A stretch of DNA of 55,135 nt from a virus, in IMG/VR virus record IMGVR_UViG_3300044911_001343, positions 1-55,135 of that record; one strand, 5' to 3'. The translations under genes and the position numbers were made by a program. Shown piece by piece: positions 44,015 to 54,405 of this stretch (its first letter is position 1; every line of letters begins with the position of its first letter). A model generated the notes under the pieces. It was not told where the DNA came from and searched no databases. It was given only the letters and a program-made list of their open reading frames with translations.

Positions 44015-46315
44015 ATGGCAAACACCGCCCTCAAGTCACTCTTCAAAACCGACATCGTGGAGATCATCCGCGATTTTCTCTCGGGAAGCAGCAACTACTA
44101 CCTGTTCGTGGGTCGTTCTCTCCCCTACGAGGACAACCCATCGACCACGGCTGTCGAAAGCGACACGAGACCACCGTCGTTCGGAGAGGTCGGCAGGAAC
44201 ACATACGACTCCATTCGCAACGGCATCTTCATCAAGAGGATTTTCCCCGAGAACACGAAACTGATCGTTCCGCGCATAGACTGGACGCCAGGAACCACCT
44301 ACGCGGCTTATTCGGAGACCACAGACCTTGCGGACAAGGAATGGTATGTCTTCACTTCCGAAAACGATGTCTACAAGTGCATGAAGTCCACCGGAAACGC
44401 ATCGACCATCATGCCTACAGGCAGATCCACTCAGGTATTCAGCCTGTCCGATGGCTACTCTTGGAAATACATCTACACCGTTCCTGAGGACTATCTTGGA
44501 CACATCACGCTCGATTACATTCCGGTCTTCCTTGCGGGAGACGAGAACCTTGAGCAGAGGGCGGTGCAGGACAGCGCGGTTCCTGGAAGCATAGACACCG
44601 TTTCCTTCACCAAGACGGCGGGACCGACATTCGACAAGTCTTTCCGCTACAGCCGATTCTTCACCTCCTTCAACACGGTTCCCGACCTTGGTGTGACCGC
44701 CAATCAGGCTGGTTCGACGATAGTCACCATAAACATAGGCGACGAGGCGATCAATCCCGCAAACGGATACTGGAACGACTATGCCATCCGCGTCACCGAT
44801 GGTCCTGGCATCGGTCAGTATCTCAGGATAGTGAACTTTGCCAAGACGGGAAGCGGAGTCTCCTACCACTATGCGGAGATCCACCCACCGCTCGACAGAC
44901 CAGTCTCCACCCTGAGCCAATACAGGATAGTCCCATACATGGTCGTCGATGGAGATGGAACTGGTGCAGTCGTAGCACCCGTCACCGACTCCGACAGGAA
45001 GATCGACAACCTGACCATCCTGAACCCAGGCAGGAACTACACATATGCCAGACCAAGGGTGGTCACGGGAGCCTCTGGACCGAGCATTGGAACGGCAGTT
45101 GCAACCCTGAACAACACCATTTCGGCAAGCCTGTCCACGCCGAAGGGTCATGGATACAACGCAATCCGCGAACTCAAGCCCGCCAGCCTGATGATGGTAG
45201 TTGAGGTCGATGGAACAGAAGACGGCAAGATAAGCCACAGGAACGACTACAGGCAGTTCGGAATCCTCAAGAGTCCCCTTCTTCGGGGAGGCGAGACCCT
45301 TGCGGGTCAGGAAGAGCAGAGGATACTGGAGGTTCTGGTCAAGAAGCAGCCGACCAAGACCGACAAGTATTCGCTGAACACATTCGTTCCCGGAATGTTC
45401 ATATTCGGCAAGGAAAGCCGTGCCACGGCACGGATAGTGGACAGCGACAGGTTCGTTCCAAGCAGAAGCAGCATGCTTCGTCTATATCTCAAGGACATCG
45501 AGGGAGACTTCAGGTTCTCCGATGACTCGTCCAGCAAGGTGAGGGTCTACTACGGAGCCACTTATTCCGCTCCATTTGCCACTGGCGACATCGCAAGGCA
45601 GTATTCATCCGTGGTAGGACAGACCCTTTCCGCGTATGGAACGATATTCTCATACGACCTCTACGACCGAAGCGTGGTCATAGACACCCTACAGGGAGCA
45701 TTCACCAAGGACAGGCTAATCTCTTTCGGGACCGCTGGCTACACCATGGAGTCAGCAGCCATACTGGATGTCGATCAAGAGTATGGAGAGTCCATCGGTC
45801 AACTCACAATCGGAAGCACTGGAGGAAGTTCCTTCATGACTTTCGGCGGGGACGAGGTGTTCGGTCGCATCGCTTCCACTTCGTTCAGACCTTCAATAGC
45901 CGAGGACATCGGTCGATACGACCTGACCACCAAGATAACAGTAGTTTCTGGAACGCCGTTCACGGATGGTGTCCTCTTCGGAGTTCCCGCCGTGGATGGA
46001 ACCCTCTCGCAGACCGATCCCAAGACGCTCGTCCGCACGGACGCTGACATACTTGACTTCACCGTCCAAGGGGGAAGCGGTCTCACCGGAATACTCCGTG
46101 TGAACAATGTCAGGGGCAAGTTCAACACCACAGATTCGCTGTCCTTCACCGAATACGGACTGACTGCCGCACAGCAGATGACCGTCACCATCGCGGGAAT
46201 AACGCTTCCGGACATCTCAGTGGGTTCGGGTGAGTTGCTATACATAGAGAATATCCGACCAATACAGAGAAATCAGGAACAATCGGAAGAGTTCAAGATT
46301 GTCATAGGTTTCTAG
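44015..46315 (+). CDS. gp8: baseplate wedge protein gp8-like
   Basis: 766 aa, longer than T4 gp8 (334 aa). The first ~220 residues carry the gp8 signature (F-L-S-G-S-S-N-Y-Y-L-F-V-G-R; W-Y-V-F-T-S-E-N-D-V-Y-K-C; D-G-Y-S-W-K-Y-I-Y-T-V-P). The remaining beta-rich domains with Gly/Ser turns are likely surface additions, as in marine T4-like phages. Confidence 0.85.
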   Translation: MANTALKSLFKTDIVEIIRDFLSGSSNYYLFVGRSLPYEDNPSTTAVESDTRPPSFGEVGRNTYDSIRNGIFIKRIFPENTKLIVPRIDWTPGTTYAAYSETTDLADKEWYVFTSENDVYKCMKSTGNASTIMPTGRSTQVFSLSDGYSWKYIYTVPEDYLGHITLDYIPVFLAGDENLEQRAVQDSAVPGSIDTVSFTKTAGPTFDKSFRYSRFFTSFNTVPDLGVTANQAGSTIVTINIGDEAINPANGYWNDYAIRVTDGPGIGQYLRIVNFAKTGSGVSYHYAEIHPPLDRPVSTLSQYRIVPYMVVDGDGTGAVVAPVTDSDRKIDNLTILNPGRNYTYARPRVVTGASGPSIGTAVATLNNTISASLSTPKGHGYNAIRELKPASLMMVVEVDGTEDGKISHRNDYRQFGILKSPLLRGGETLAGQEEQRILEVLVKKQPTKTDKYSLNTFVPGMFIFGKESRATARIVDSDRFVPSRSSMLRLYLKDIEGDFRFSDDSSSKVRVYYGATYSAPFATGDIARQYSSVVGQTLSAYGTIFSYDLYDRSVVIDTLQGAFTKDRLISFGTAGYTMESAAILDVDQEYGESIGQLTIGSTGGSSFMTFGGDEVFGRIASTSFRPSIAEDIGRYDLTTKITVVSGTPFTDGVLFGVPAVDGTLSQTDPKTLVRTDADILDFTVQGGSGLTGILRVNNVRGKFNTTDSLSFTEYGLTAAQQMTVTIAGITLPDISVGSGELLYIENIRPIQRNQEQSEEFKIVIGF

Positions 46316-46326
46316 GAGCAATGTAG

Positions 46327-49300
46327 ATGCCCTCTTACGATCCGAGCCTGTTCAATGTTCGCCCCTACTACGATGACTACGAGGAGGACAAGAAGTTCCT
46401 CAGGATGCTGTTCCGTCCAGGCTACGCGGTTCAGACCCGCGAACTGACGCAGTTGCAGACCATCCTTCAGAACCAGATCGAGCGGTTCGGCAACAACATC
46501 TTCAGGGACGGAAGCCGCATCATCGGCGGAAACATCTCAACGCAGACCCTCAACTTCGTCAGGCTTCTTCCTCAGTCTTCGTCTGTCCCTCTGTTCAACC
46601 TAGCGGAGCAGGACATCGTCGGCTTCAACCTCATACAGCGCGATGGTTCGGGCAATGTCGTGTCGAAAGCCAAGGTTCTCGACTTCCTGCCTCCGGCGGG
46701 AGACGACGACAACTTCGTAGTTGCAGTCATCAGTTACATGTCGGGAACCGAGTTCTCCGCATCGACCTCGCTTGAGTCGGACAATCCAGACAAGTTCTTC
46801 AATGTCACCACAGCCCCAGACTCGCAGACGCTTCCATACAAGGGCAGATGCCGTGTCGTGGCTACGGGCGAAGGCATCTACTATGCTAACGGGTTCTTCG
46901 TAAGGACAAGCGATCAGATCGAACCAGCCTACACGGTGGTCGATGGGGTGAGGACATTCACCGCTCCATCGGGATCGATGGGATTCAGGGTCGTATCCAT
47001 GATAGTCACCGAGAAGGACGACTACACCCTCAAGGATCCCGCCAGCGGATCATACAACTACAACGCACCCGGCGCTCACCGATATAAGGTGGACATGGTC
47101 TTGTCTTTCGTCGAGACCGACTCCGAGAAGGACTTCGTCGAACTGGTCAGGTATCAGAACGGAACCGTCGTGCGGAAGTTCGACCAGACGCAGTATTCCG
47201 ACTTGATGAACCTGTTCGCTCAGAGGACATACGACGAGAAGGGAAACTATGTCGTAAAGCCGTTCGACATAACCTTCAAGGACTCCACGGATGCCTCTTC
47301 AGTGGTTGCTGAGATCGGTTCGGGCAAGGCATATGTCTTCGGACACGAATACGAGTCCCGCTTCAAGGAGCAGATAGAGGTTCCAAAGGCAAGGACGATC
47401 ACCGAGTATCAGTACATGGGCGTGTCGAACTACTTCGGCAACTACATCCTTGGCAAGTACAACCCCGTTGCATCGGGAACGAACATCGCTCCGCTCTTCT
47501 CCCTTCCAAGCCAGTTGAGGGGCGAGAGAAGCCTGTCGGTCGAGGTCTACGGGGCAACCCAACCTCTCACCGCACAGGAGTTCCTTGCGAACGGGTATGC
47601 CAACACCCTGTTCAGCGGAATACTCCACAGGCTCGACACCGACGATCCCACCGTGAACAGCACCCAAGGCGCGACGATGCAGTTCCGCGCATACCTGTCT
47701 TCGGTGGAGAACATCAAGTTCGGAACCACGGTGGGTCTGCCGATCAACCTCTACATGATCGATCCAGTCACGCGGATATCGACCAAGTTGCTCTCGGACA
47801 TCACTAGGGATGCCGCCAACTCGGCAGTTCCCAAGTTCCATGACTTCGCCAGCCAGAGCCTTGTCTATCCGCTCAACGGAAACACCCCGACCACCATGAT
47901 TGCGAATGTGGACAGCGTTTCGTATGTCCACGATGTGTCCAGGACATTCGTGGTGTCCGCTGCAAACCCGTTTCCAGAGGTGGAACTGGGGCTTGGCAAC
48001 GAATACAACTGGTGCTTCGAGGCAGCGAACATAGGACAGGGCTTCGTGCCAGATGGAAACGATGTCGTTCTGGACTCCGAGGACGGATACTATGTCGTTT
48101 CCGAATCACCGTCTCTTCCTCCGACGAACGCGAACTACCTCGCTCCAGGCACGATCCTCAAGATCGTAGGTCAAAGCGCACAGATTCCATCGGGACAGAG
48201 CGTTGCGCGGGCGAAGATATCAGGTAGCGGAGACTTCGTGGTCTTCACAAGCCAACTGCCTCCTGGCGGCTATCGGCTTGTCGGAAAGGTCAAGGCAGTC
48301 TCTACCAACTTGCAGGGGGTGTCCGTTGACACATCGAAGATCCGCACAAAGACACTTGTGCAGACCTCCGAGACCATCACGAACACCACCAGTCAGTCCA
48401 ATGTGAGCAAGCGCATCATCAGAAGGAACAGCGCGAACGGCATCTACGAGATGTACTTCACCCTGAACAAGGCTGATGTCCACCGCATAGTTTCCATCCA
48501 GGACGGCAGCGGAAACGACATCTCGCATAGGTTTCAGTTCGACAATGGTCAGCGCGATTCGGCATATCTTCTCGCCAGGCTGTTTGTGAAGCCGAACTTC
48601 TTCTCCACCTACGAGGAGACGAAGACCTTCCAGTTCACGGTCACATACACCAACTTCGATCACAGCGGATATGGTCCTTTCGTCCGAGACTCCTACCTCG
48701 GACTCTCATACGACCAGATCCCCGTCTACACGGATCCGCATACGGGGAACTCGGTGCATCTTGCGAATGCGGTTGACTACCGTCCAATCGCCAAGATAAT
48801 CGGCTTCTACTCTGGAAACACGCTTGGTTCATCCGGATCGTCGGTTCCAAACCAGTACAACCGACCGCTCATCAACTACTCAAACGGGTTCGCTCCCATT
48901 CAGTCCAGCATTGCAAGCGACCACGATGCGTATCTTCCACGGATCGACAAGATCGTCGTTTCCCGCAACATAGCGGCTGACGGAGAAGTCACAACATTGC
49001 AGAGGGTGGGCGGAATCGCCAGCGATTCGCCAGTTGTTCCCGAGGACACATCGGACTCGATGACCCTCTTCGTGTTGAGCGTACCGGCATATACATTCAA
49101 TCCCACCGACATCAAGGCTGAAAGCATCGGAAACGACAGGTTCACGATGAAGGACATCGGGACGATGTCTCGCCGCATCGACGAACTTGAGCAGCATGCC
49201 GTGCTGACCGATGTGGAACTCAGCGTGGTCTCCAAGGACATCGTCAAGACGAACGGTCAGGATGCCATCAAGAGGGCAGTGCTGGTCGATACATTCGTCG

Positions 49301-51660
49301 GTCACTCAGTAGCCGATGTGGTGAGCGATGACCACCGATGCTCAATCGATGTGGAGCGCGGGGAACTCAGACCATCGTTCGATTCCCATGCCTACGACTT
49401 CATCGCTCCGTCCGCTCAGGGCATAACCCTGACGAAGGACAACATTCTCTGCGAGGTCTTCACGCGGAACACCGATCCCGTGGTCACTCAGTCCAAGGCT
49501 AGCAAGGCTGTTCGGGTGAATCCCTTCGGTCTTCCCAACTGGGTGGGCAGCATGAAGGTCTATCCCCACGCAGACTTCTGGTACGACAAGTCGAGGCGAC
49601 CGGTGGTGAGGGTCAACGACGGAGGCGTGAACGATGCCTGGCTCGTCGGAACGATGAACTCGTACAGCGGTCACGGTTCGCAGTGGAACGATTGGGAGAG
49701 CCTGTGGACGGGGCTGTCGGTCGAACTTACGGACGCGGAGAGCGAGAGAAACGCATACTTCTTCTCAAGAAGCCGCATGGCAAAGCAGTCCAACTCTGCC
49801 GAGAACAAGTGGTTCGACAACGATGCCGTGTCCAGGAAGGTTGACGACACGGCATCCTCGCGTGGAATCTACCGCACCGACTTCCGCAGGAAGGGTTACT
49901 ACAACGAAGTGGCAACCGACACGCTTGTCAACAAGAGCGTGGTTCCATTCGTCCGAGACAACACGGTAAAGTTCGATGTCGTGAACCTAAAGCCCGGCAC
50001 ACAGGTTCATGTCTTCATGGACAATGTGAACATGAATGCCTACTGCACCATGAATGGGGCAAGTGGTCCGTTCATGACCAATGCGGTCGATGGGTCGCTG
50101 ATGTCCGTCAACATGAACATTCCAGCGGGTCTGTTCACGGTTGGCGAGAAGATAATCCGAGTCGTCGATGATGCCTCGAACGACATCGAGAATGCCACAA
50201 CTATTGCCGAGGCTTCCTTCCAATGCTCAGGCATCAGGGAAAGCAAGAACCTCAGCGTCGTCGCCATCCGCGATCCCGAGATAAGGAAGCAGACACCGAA
50301 CAGCAACAAGGTAGTGTCAACTCCCCTCTACAGAAAGAAGAACCTCAACACGGTCAGATACAACCAGTGGATCGATCCGCTGGCTCAGACATTCGAGGTC
50401 AACGAAGACCTGTACCCCAACGGGTTCTTTGCCGAGAGCGTTGACATCCACATTGCCACGGCAGATGCGGAACTTCCCATCACGGTCGAACTATGCCCAG
50501 TCATCAACGGGCTTCCGCACACATCGGTCATACTGCCGTTCAGCACCGTCACCAAGAAGCCATCCGAACTGACCGTGGACGAGGCATCGCCAGCGGCTAC
50601 GAACTTCAAGTTCAGCACTCCAGTGTTCCTTGCACCAGGCGAGTATGCGATACTGATCTCGACCAACAGCCAGAACTACACCGTGTTCGTGGCTAACATC
50701 GGAGAGACCGACATAGAGACGGACGAGAGGATATCCTCGACCTTCCAGAAGGGCGCGTTGTTCCGTTCACAGAACGACTCCGAGGTCTCTGGCGACTCCA
50801 ACACAGACCTCATGTTCAGCCTCTATCGCTGCAACTTCCAGAGGGCTGATCCTTTCAACCTACAGGTCGGAATCACGGGAGACGGCATCAACGAGGTCAG
50901 CATAGTTCAGCCGAACATCTTCATGTTCGCTCCATCGGACATATCGATCAGCAATGAAATCACGCTTGGGTCATCGACATACAGGATGGTCAACGGTCGC
51001 AGCATTCCCCTGAAGAATTCCTTCGACTTCGACACCACAGCCACGGCGTTCGTGGAGTTCACCATCGGAAAGACCGACGAATCCATCGGCACATTCATGA
51101 TCGACATGGACAGGTCGAACCTGATCGCGGTGGAATACATCGTGAACAGCGTCGGCAGCGAGACCACGGTCGAACAGGCTGCGGTGTCGGGACAGCCCAG
51201 CAGGAACCCCAAGAACCGCCCAAGGCGGGGCGTGTCCCACAGCACGGCTGTGGCACAGCAGGATGTCTCTTCCGTGGAGGGAGACGACACCGCGAGATAC
51301 ATCACCAAGTACAGCACGATTCCCGGTGACCTCAAGGGAACGGAACTCAAGGTGTTCCTCAGCGCGAACATCCCTCCGAACTCATTCATTCGCGTGTTTG
51401 CCAAGACCATCGATTCCAGCAAGGTGAACAGGGAACTGGGAGACACGGGATATCAACTCATGACTCTCGACTCTACGGGAGAGTTCTTTGCTGGCGGTCA
51501 GTTCAAGAACTCGACCAATCCATACGACTTCAGGGAGGCATCGTATACGCTTGTTCCCTCGAATCCGTTCAATGTTTTCCTAGTCAAGGTGTGCATGTAC
51601 AGCAACGACAAGACACGGGTTCCCGTCGTCAAGAATCTCAGGGTGGTGGCAGTCCAATGA
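46327..51660 (+). CDS. gp10: giant baseplate/fibre-attachment protein (gp10-like, DUF4815)
   Basis: 1777 aa. The N-terminus F-R-P-G-Y-A-V-Q-T-R-E-L-T-Q-L-Q-T-I-L-Q-N-Q-I-E-R-F-type segment is the DUF4815/gp10-like start found in T4-like marine phages. Many beta domains follow; around 1360-1470 Q-W-I-D-P-L-A-Q-T-F marks a repeated wedge-binding domain. Such proteins link baseplate wedges to short and long fibres. It is the largest gene in the window and overlaps the next one by ATGA. Confidence 0.85.
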   Translation: MPSYDPSLFNVRPYYDDYEEDKKFLRMLFRPGYAVQTRELTQLQTILQNQIERFGNNIFRDGSRIIGGNISTQTLNFVRLLPQSSSVPLFNLAEQDIVGFNLIQRDGSGNVVSKAKVLDFLPPAGDDDNFVVAVISYMSGTEFSASTSLESDNPDKFFNVTTAPDSQTLPYKGRCRVVATGEGIYYANGFFVRTSDQIEPAYTVVDGVRTFTAPSGSMGFRVVSMIVTEKDDYTLKDPASGSYNYNAPGAHRYKVDMVLSFVETDSEKDFVELVRYQNGTVVRKFDQTQYSDLMNLFAQRTYDEKGNYVVKPFDITFKDSTDASSVVAEIGSGKAYVFGHEYESRFKEQIEVPKARTITEYQYMGVSNYFGNYILGKYNPVASGTNIAPLFSLPSQLRGERSLSVEVYGATQPLTAQEFLANGYANTLFSGILHRLDTDDPTVNSTQGATMQFRAYLSSVENIKFGTTVGLPINLYMIDPVTRISTKLLSDITRDAANSAVPKFHDFASQSLVYPLNGNTPTTMIANVDSVSYVHDVSRTFVVSAANPFPEVELGLGNEYNWCFEAANIGQGFVPDGNDVVLDSEDGYYVVSESPSLPPTNANYLAPGTILKIVGQSAQIPSGQSVARAKISGSGDFVVFTSQLPPGGYRLVGKVKAVSTNLQGVSVDTSKIRTKTLVQTSETITNTTSQSNVSKRIIRRNSANGIYEMYFTLNKADVHRIVSIQDGSGNDISHRFQFDNGQRDSAYLLARLFVKPNFFSTYEETKTFQFTVTYTNFDHSGYGPFVRDSYLGLSYDQIPVYTDPHTGNSVHLANAVDYRPIAKIIGFYSGNTLGSSGSSVPNQYNRPLINYSNGFAPIQSSIASDHDAYLPRIDKIVVSRNIAADGEVTTLQRVGGIASDSPVVPEDTSDSMTLFVLSVPAYTFNPTDIKAESIGNDRFTMKDIGTMSRRIDELEQHAVLTDVELSVVSKDIVKTNGQDAIKRAVLVDTFVGHSVADVVSDDHRCSIDVERGELRPSFDSHAYDFIAPSAQGITLTKDNILCEVFTRNTDPVVTQSKASKAVRVNPFGLPNWVGSMKVYPHADFWYDKSRRPVVRVNDGGVNDAWLVGTMNSYSGHGSQWNDWESLWTGLSVELTDAESERNAYFFSRSRMAKQSNSAENKWFDNDAVSRKVDDTASSRGIYRTDFRRKGYYNEVATDTLVNKSVVPFVRDNTVKFDVVNLKPGTQVHVFMDNVNMNAYCTMNGASGPFMTNAVDGSLMSVNMNIPAGLFTVGEKIIRVVDDASNDIENATTIAEASFQCSGIRESKNLSVVAIRDPEIRKQTPNSNKVVSTPLYRKKNLNTVRYNQWIDPLAQTFEVNEDLYPNGFFAESVDIHIATADAELPITVELCPVINGLPHTSVILPFSTVTKKPSELTVDEASPAATNFKFSTPVFLAPGEYAILISTNSQNYTVFVANIGETDIETDERISSTFQKGALFRSQNDSEVSGDSNTDLMFSLYRCNFQRADPFNLQVGITGDGINEVSIVQPNIFMFAPSDISISNEITLGSSTYRMVNGRSIPLKNSFDFDTTATAFVEFTIGKTDESIGTFMIDMDRSNLIAVEYIVNSVGSETTVEQAAVSGQPSRNPKNRPRRGVSHSTAVAQQDVSSVEGDDTARYITKYSTIPGDLKGTELKVFLSANIPPNSFIRVFAKTIDSSKVNRELGDTGYQLMTLDSTGEFFAGGQFKNSTNPYDFREASYTLVPSNPFNVFLVKVCMYSNDKTRVPVVKNLRVVAVQ

Positions 51661-51836
51661 AAAACTCACAGCATCAGTTCTCCCGCGACAGGGTATCAGG
51701 CGCACTCATCATCAGCAATCCCGAAAAGGAGAGGGAACTGATGTTCCGCAGGACGGTTCAGGACGAGTTGCGGGCTATGAGGGACGAGATAGATAGTCTG
51801 AAGAGCAGAATCCGCGATCTGGAAGAGGGAAACTGA
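51657..51836 (+). CDS. small coiled-coil protein of the tail-fibre module
   Basis: 59 aa from the ATG at 51657 (ATGA overlap). F-S-R-D-R-V-S-G-A-L-I-I-S-N, then a coiled coil (D-E-I-D-S-L-K-S-R-I-R-D-L). Proteins with this layout sit between gp10-like and fibre genes in T4-like marine phages; function unknown, perhaps fibre assembly. Confidence 0.7.
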   Translation: MKNSQHQFSRDRVSGALIISNPEKERELMFRRTVQDELRAMRDEIDSLKSRIRDLEEGN

Positions 51837-51837
51837 G

Positions 51838-54396
51838 ATGCCGACAGGTCCAGCAGACAGCACATACATCATACCTCAACTGACATTGTCGGACACGATG
51901 TACGAGTGGTATACGCTGACCAACACCGAGATCATCGACAAGTTGAACCGCATCAAGGTGTACCAGTTGCAGGGAGCGACTGGAGTCGGAATCATTCAGC
52001 AGACGGACGGAGTGGCAGTGGCATTCCTGGAGGAGATCGTTCCAGGAAACCATACATTCACCGGAAACATCACATTCAACGGAACCGTGACCACGGTCAA
52101 CAGCAATCTGGTCACAATCGACGACTACAACCTGGTTCTGGGTGCTGTCGGTTCCAGCGGAGCCACCGGTGGAACATCGGACACCGTAATCAGCAACGCA
52201 GGTGGCGGTGGTATCATAATCGCTGGCGCTTGCGGAGACAAATACTTCCTGTGGAAGGCATTCGATGACGGCAAGACATTCCCAGCATGGAGAATCAGCG
52301 ATCCCATAGCGTTCACGGGAGCAGCAAAGTTCTACTCCAAGGACAACAAGTTCTTCTTCGGTGGAGACGGAAGCGCGTCTGCGAGTAGCCTGACATCGAC
52401 GCATTCCGGCTCTACCATCTCGGTCGAAAGCAACTTTGCAGGAACCACATACGAAAACATCTCCATCGGAAGCGATGGTTCCACCAGACTCATCAACGGA
52501 TCACTGGTCAGGCGTTTCTCGGTTCCCGCAGGTGGTATCACAGGCATCGGTCTTACATTCGGAATGGTCATCAGGCACGATGCGACCACCGGAGGAATCA
52601 CCAAGGCTCAGGCTAACACGGTCTTCAATGCCGAATCCATGGGCATTGCCGTCAACCTGAACACCACGCAGAACTTCGTGGATGTCAACATGCTTGGCTA
52701 TGTCAGCGGAAACTTTGCAAACGCCATCGCTTCTTCGGACGGAGCATCGTCCCTAGGGACGGGAGAGTTCTACTTCCTCTCCGAGTCAGAGGCGGGCAAG
52801 ATCACCAAGAACGCACCGACCACCACCGGATTCGTCAGGAAGCCCATCCTCTATGCGCTCGGCGCAACACAGGCGATGGTGATGAACTATGTCGGCAACA
52901 AGATAGTGGACATAGACTCCCTGTTCTCAAGACTGAACGCATCCACGGTAGTGGTCAAGCACCCACCCAACTTCTTTTCGGTGGGTGATGCAGTCAGATT
53001 CGAGGAAGGTCTCACGGCATCGGACAGACCTTTTGGTTCCTACGTCAAGGCATCAGCCAGCACAAGCGAGTTGGCAGAGGCTCTTGGAATCATCTCCAAG
53101 ACCAACTACGGAGGAAACTCCGCTGCCTCGTTGATGACCATCTCAGGATACATCGAACTGGGGGCAGCACCGTATGCCCCGATGACTCCAGGATCGGTCT
53201 ACTTCCTCGGCACGGAGGAAGGAACGCTCGTAACCACGCCGCCCTCCACGGTCAACACCGTCAGGAAGCCGATGCTCGTCGCGGTCACTCCTACGAGCGG
53301 AATCGTGCAGAACTATGTCGGTCTCGTCATGACGAGCAATGTCGGAAGCGGCTCCAGCATAGAGATTCCGGAGTTCGACTCAGGCTTCAAGAACAAGTTG
53401 ATAAACGGAAACTTCGACTTCTGGCAGAGGGGAACCACATTCCCGTTCAGAAACCCCGTGAGCGAGCCAGACCGTTACACCGCCGACAGGTGGAAGATGG
53501 TGAACACGGGTGGAACAACCGCCGACAGGCTGAATGTCTCCGTGAACAGGTATCCCCTCATGCTTGGGGAGTTTTCGGATTCCAATGTCTATTCCCGTCA
53601 TGCCCTAGAGTTTGCAATCGGAACGGGTGGACACACATCTGGATCGGAGACATATCTCTATCAGCGGGTAGAGGGAATAGAGAACCTTCCAAGCGGATAT
53701 GCCACGATCTCCTTCTATGCAAAGGCTACCGTGGCAAATGCCAAACTAGGCGTGTCCTTCCGAAGGGACTTCGGTGGAGGAACCGCACCAGACTACGCGG
53801 TGACGGGAATAGAGCCAAACTCACAGAAGGAAAAGGGTTTCGTGGTCAGCCTACCAACCCAATGGGCTAAGTTCACGCACACCTTTGCCCTTCCCGACAG
53901 CAAGTTCGGTCTTGTCGGTGCTTCGGGGACGGATGGTCCCGAAATCAGGTTCTTCCTCCGTGGTGGATCCACTAGGGTAGGAACGGATGTGGCTGAGGAA
54001 ATCAACCCGAACATAGCGAACGCCCCGTCCTACAGCATATACATCTCTCAGGTGCAACTTGAGCAGGGACAGGCTGCTTCTCCGTTTGAACTCAACGACC
54101 CTCAGACGGACTACGAGCGTTGCCTTCGCTACTATCAGACGACTAACGCAGCATCTCCGTTCAGGAACATCGTCAACGGAGGCGCGAATGCAAGCAATGC
54201 CGACTCCATTCCTGTCGATGGAGGAACCATTGTAGTCAGATATCCGGTTGAGATACGGGATGCATCCACATCTCAGGTTACGATCAAGGGTCTTCCTTCA
54301 TGGAGCGGAGCCATAACTCAATCCAGCAAGGGATTCAAGGCAACCAAGAGCGCAGGAAGCATGGAAGTCAACTACGAAGTGGAATCGGAACTCTGA
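51838..54396 (+). CDS. tail fibre protein
   Basis: 852 aa. N-terminus with a helical attachment segment, then T-F-T-G-N-I-T-F-N-G-T-V-T-T-V-N, a fibre-shaft motif common in phage fibres. From about residue 520, N-G-N-F-D-F-W-Q-R-G-T ... R-Y-T-A-D-R-W starts a carbohydrate-binding-like beta-sandwich, ending Q-V-Q-L-E-Q-G-Q-A-A-S-P-F-E and C-L-R-Y-Y-Q, frequent in receptor-binding tips. Likely host recognition. Confidence 0.85.
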   Translation: MPTGPADSTYIIPQLTLSDTMYEWYTLTNTEIIDKLNRIKVYQLQGATGVGIIQQTDGVAVAFLEEIVPGNHTFTGNITFNGTVTTVNSNLVTIDDYNLVLGAVGSSGATGGTSDTVISNAGGGGIIIAGACGDKYFLWKAFDDGKTFPAWRISDPIAFTGAAKFYSKDNKFFFGGDGSASASSLTSTHSGSTISVESNFAGTTYENISIGSDGSTRLINGSLVRRFSVPAGGITGIGLTFGMVIRHDATTGGITKAQANTVFNAESMGIAVNLNTTQNFVDVNMLGYVSGNFANAIASSDGASSLGTGEFYFLSESEAGKITKNAPTTTGFVRKPILYALGATQAMVMNYVGNKIVDIDSLFSRLNASTVVVKHPPNFFSVGDAVRFEEGLTASDRPFGSYVKASASTSELAEALGIISKTNYGGNSAASLMTISGYIELGAAPYAPMTPGSVYFLGTEEGTLVTTPPSTVNTVRKPMLVAVTPTSGIVQNYVGLVMTSNVGSGSSIEIPEFDSGFKNKLINGNFDFWQRGTTFPFRNPVSEPDRYTADRWKMVNTGGTTADRLNVSVNRYPLMLGEFSDSNVYSRHALEFAIGTGGHTSGSETYLYQRVEGIENLPSGYATISFYAKATVANAKLGVSFRRDFGGGTAPDYAVTGIEPNSQKEKGFVVSLPTQWAKFTHTFALPDSKFGLVGASGTDGPEIRFFLRGGSTRVGTDVAEEINPNIANAPSYSIYISQVQLEQGQAASPFELNDPQTDYERCLRYYQTTNAASPFRNIVNGGANASNADSIPVDGGTIVVRYPVEIRDASTSQVTIKGLPSWSGAITQSSKGFKATKSAGSMEVNYEVESEL

Positions 54397-54405
54397 GGAG
54401 CATAA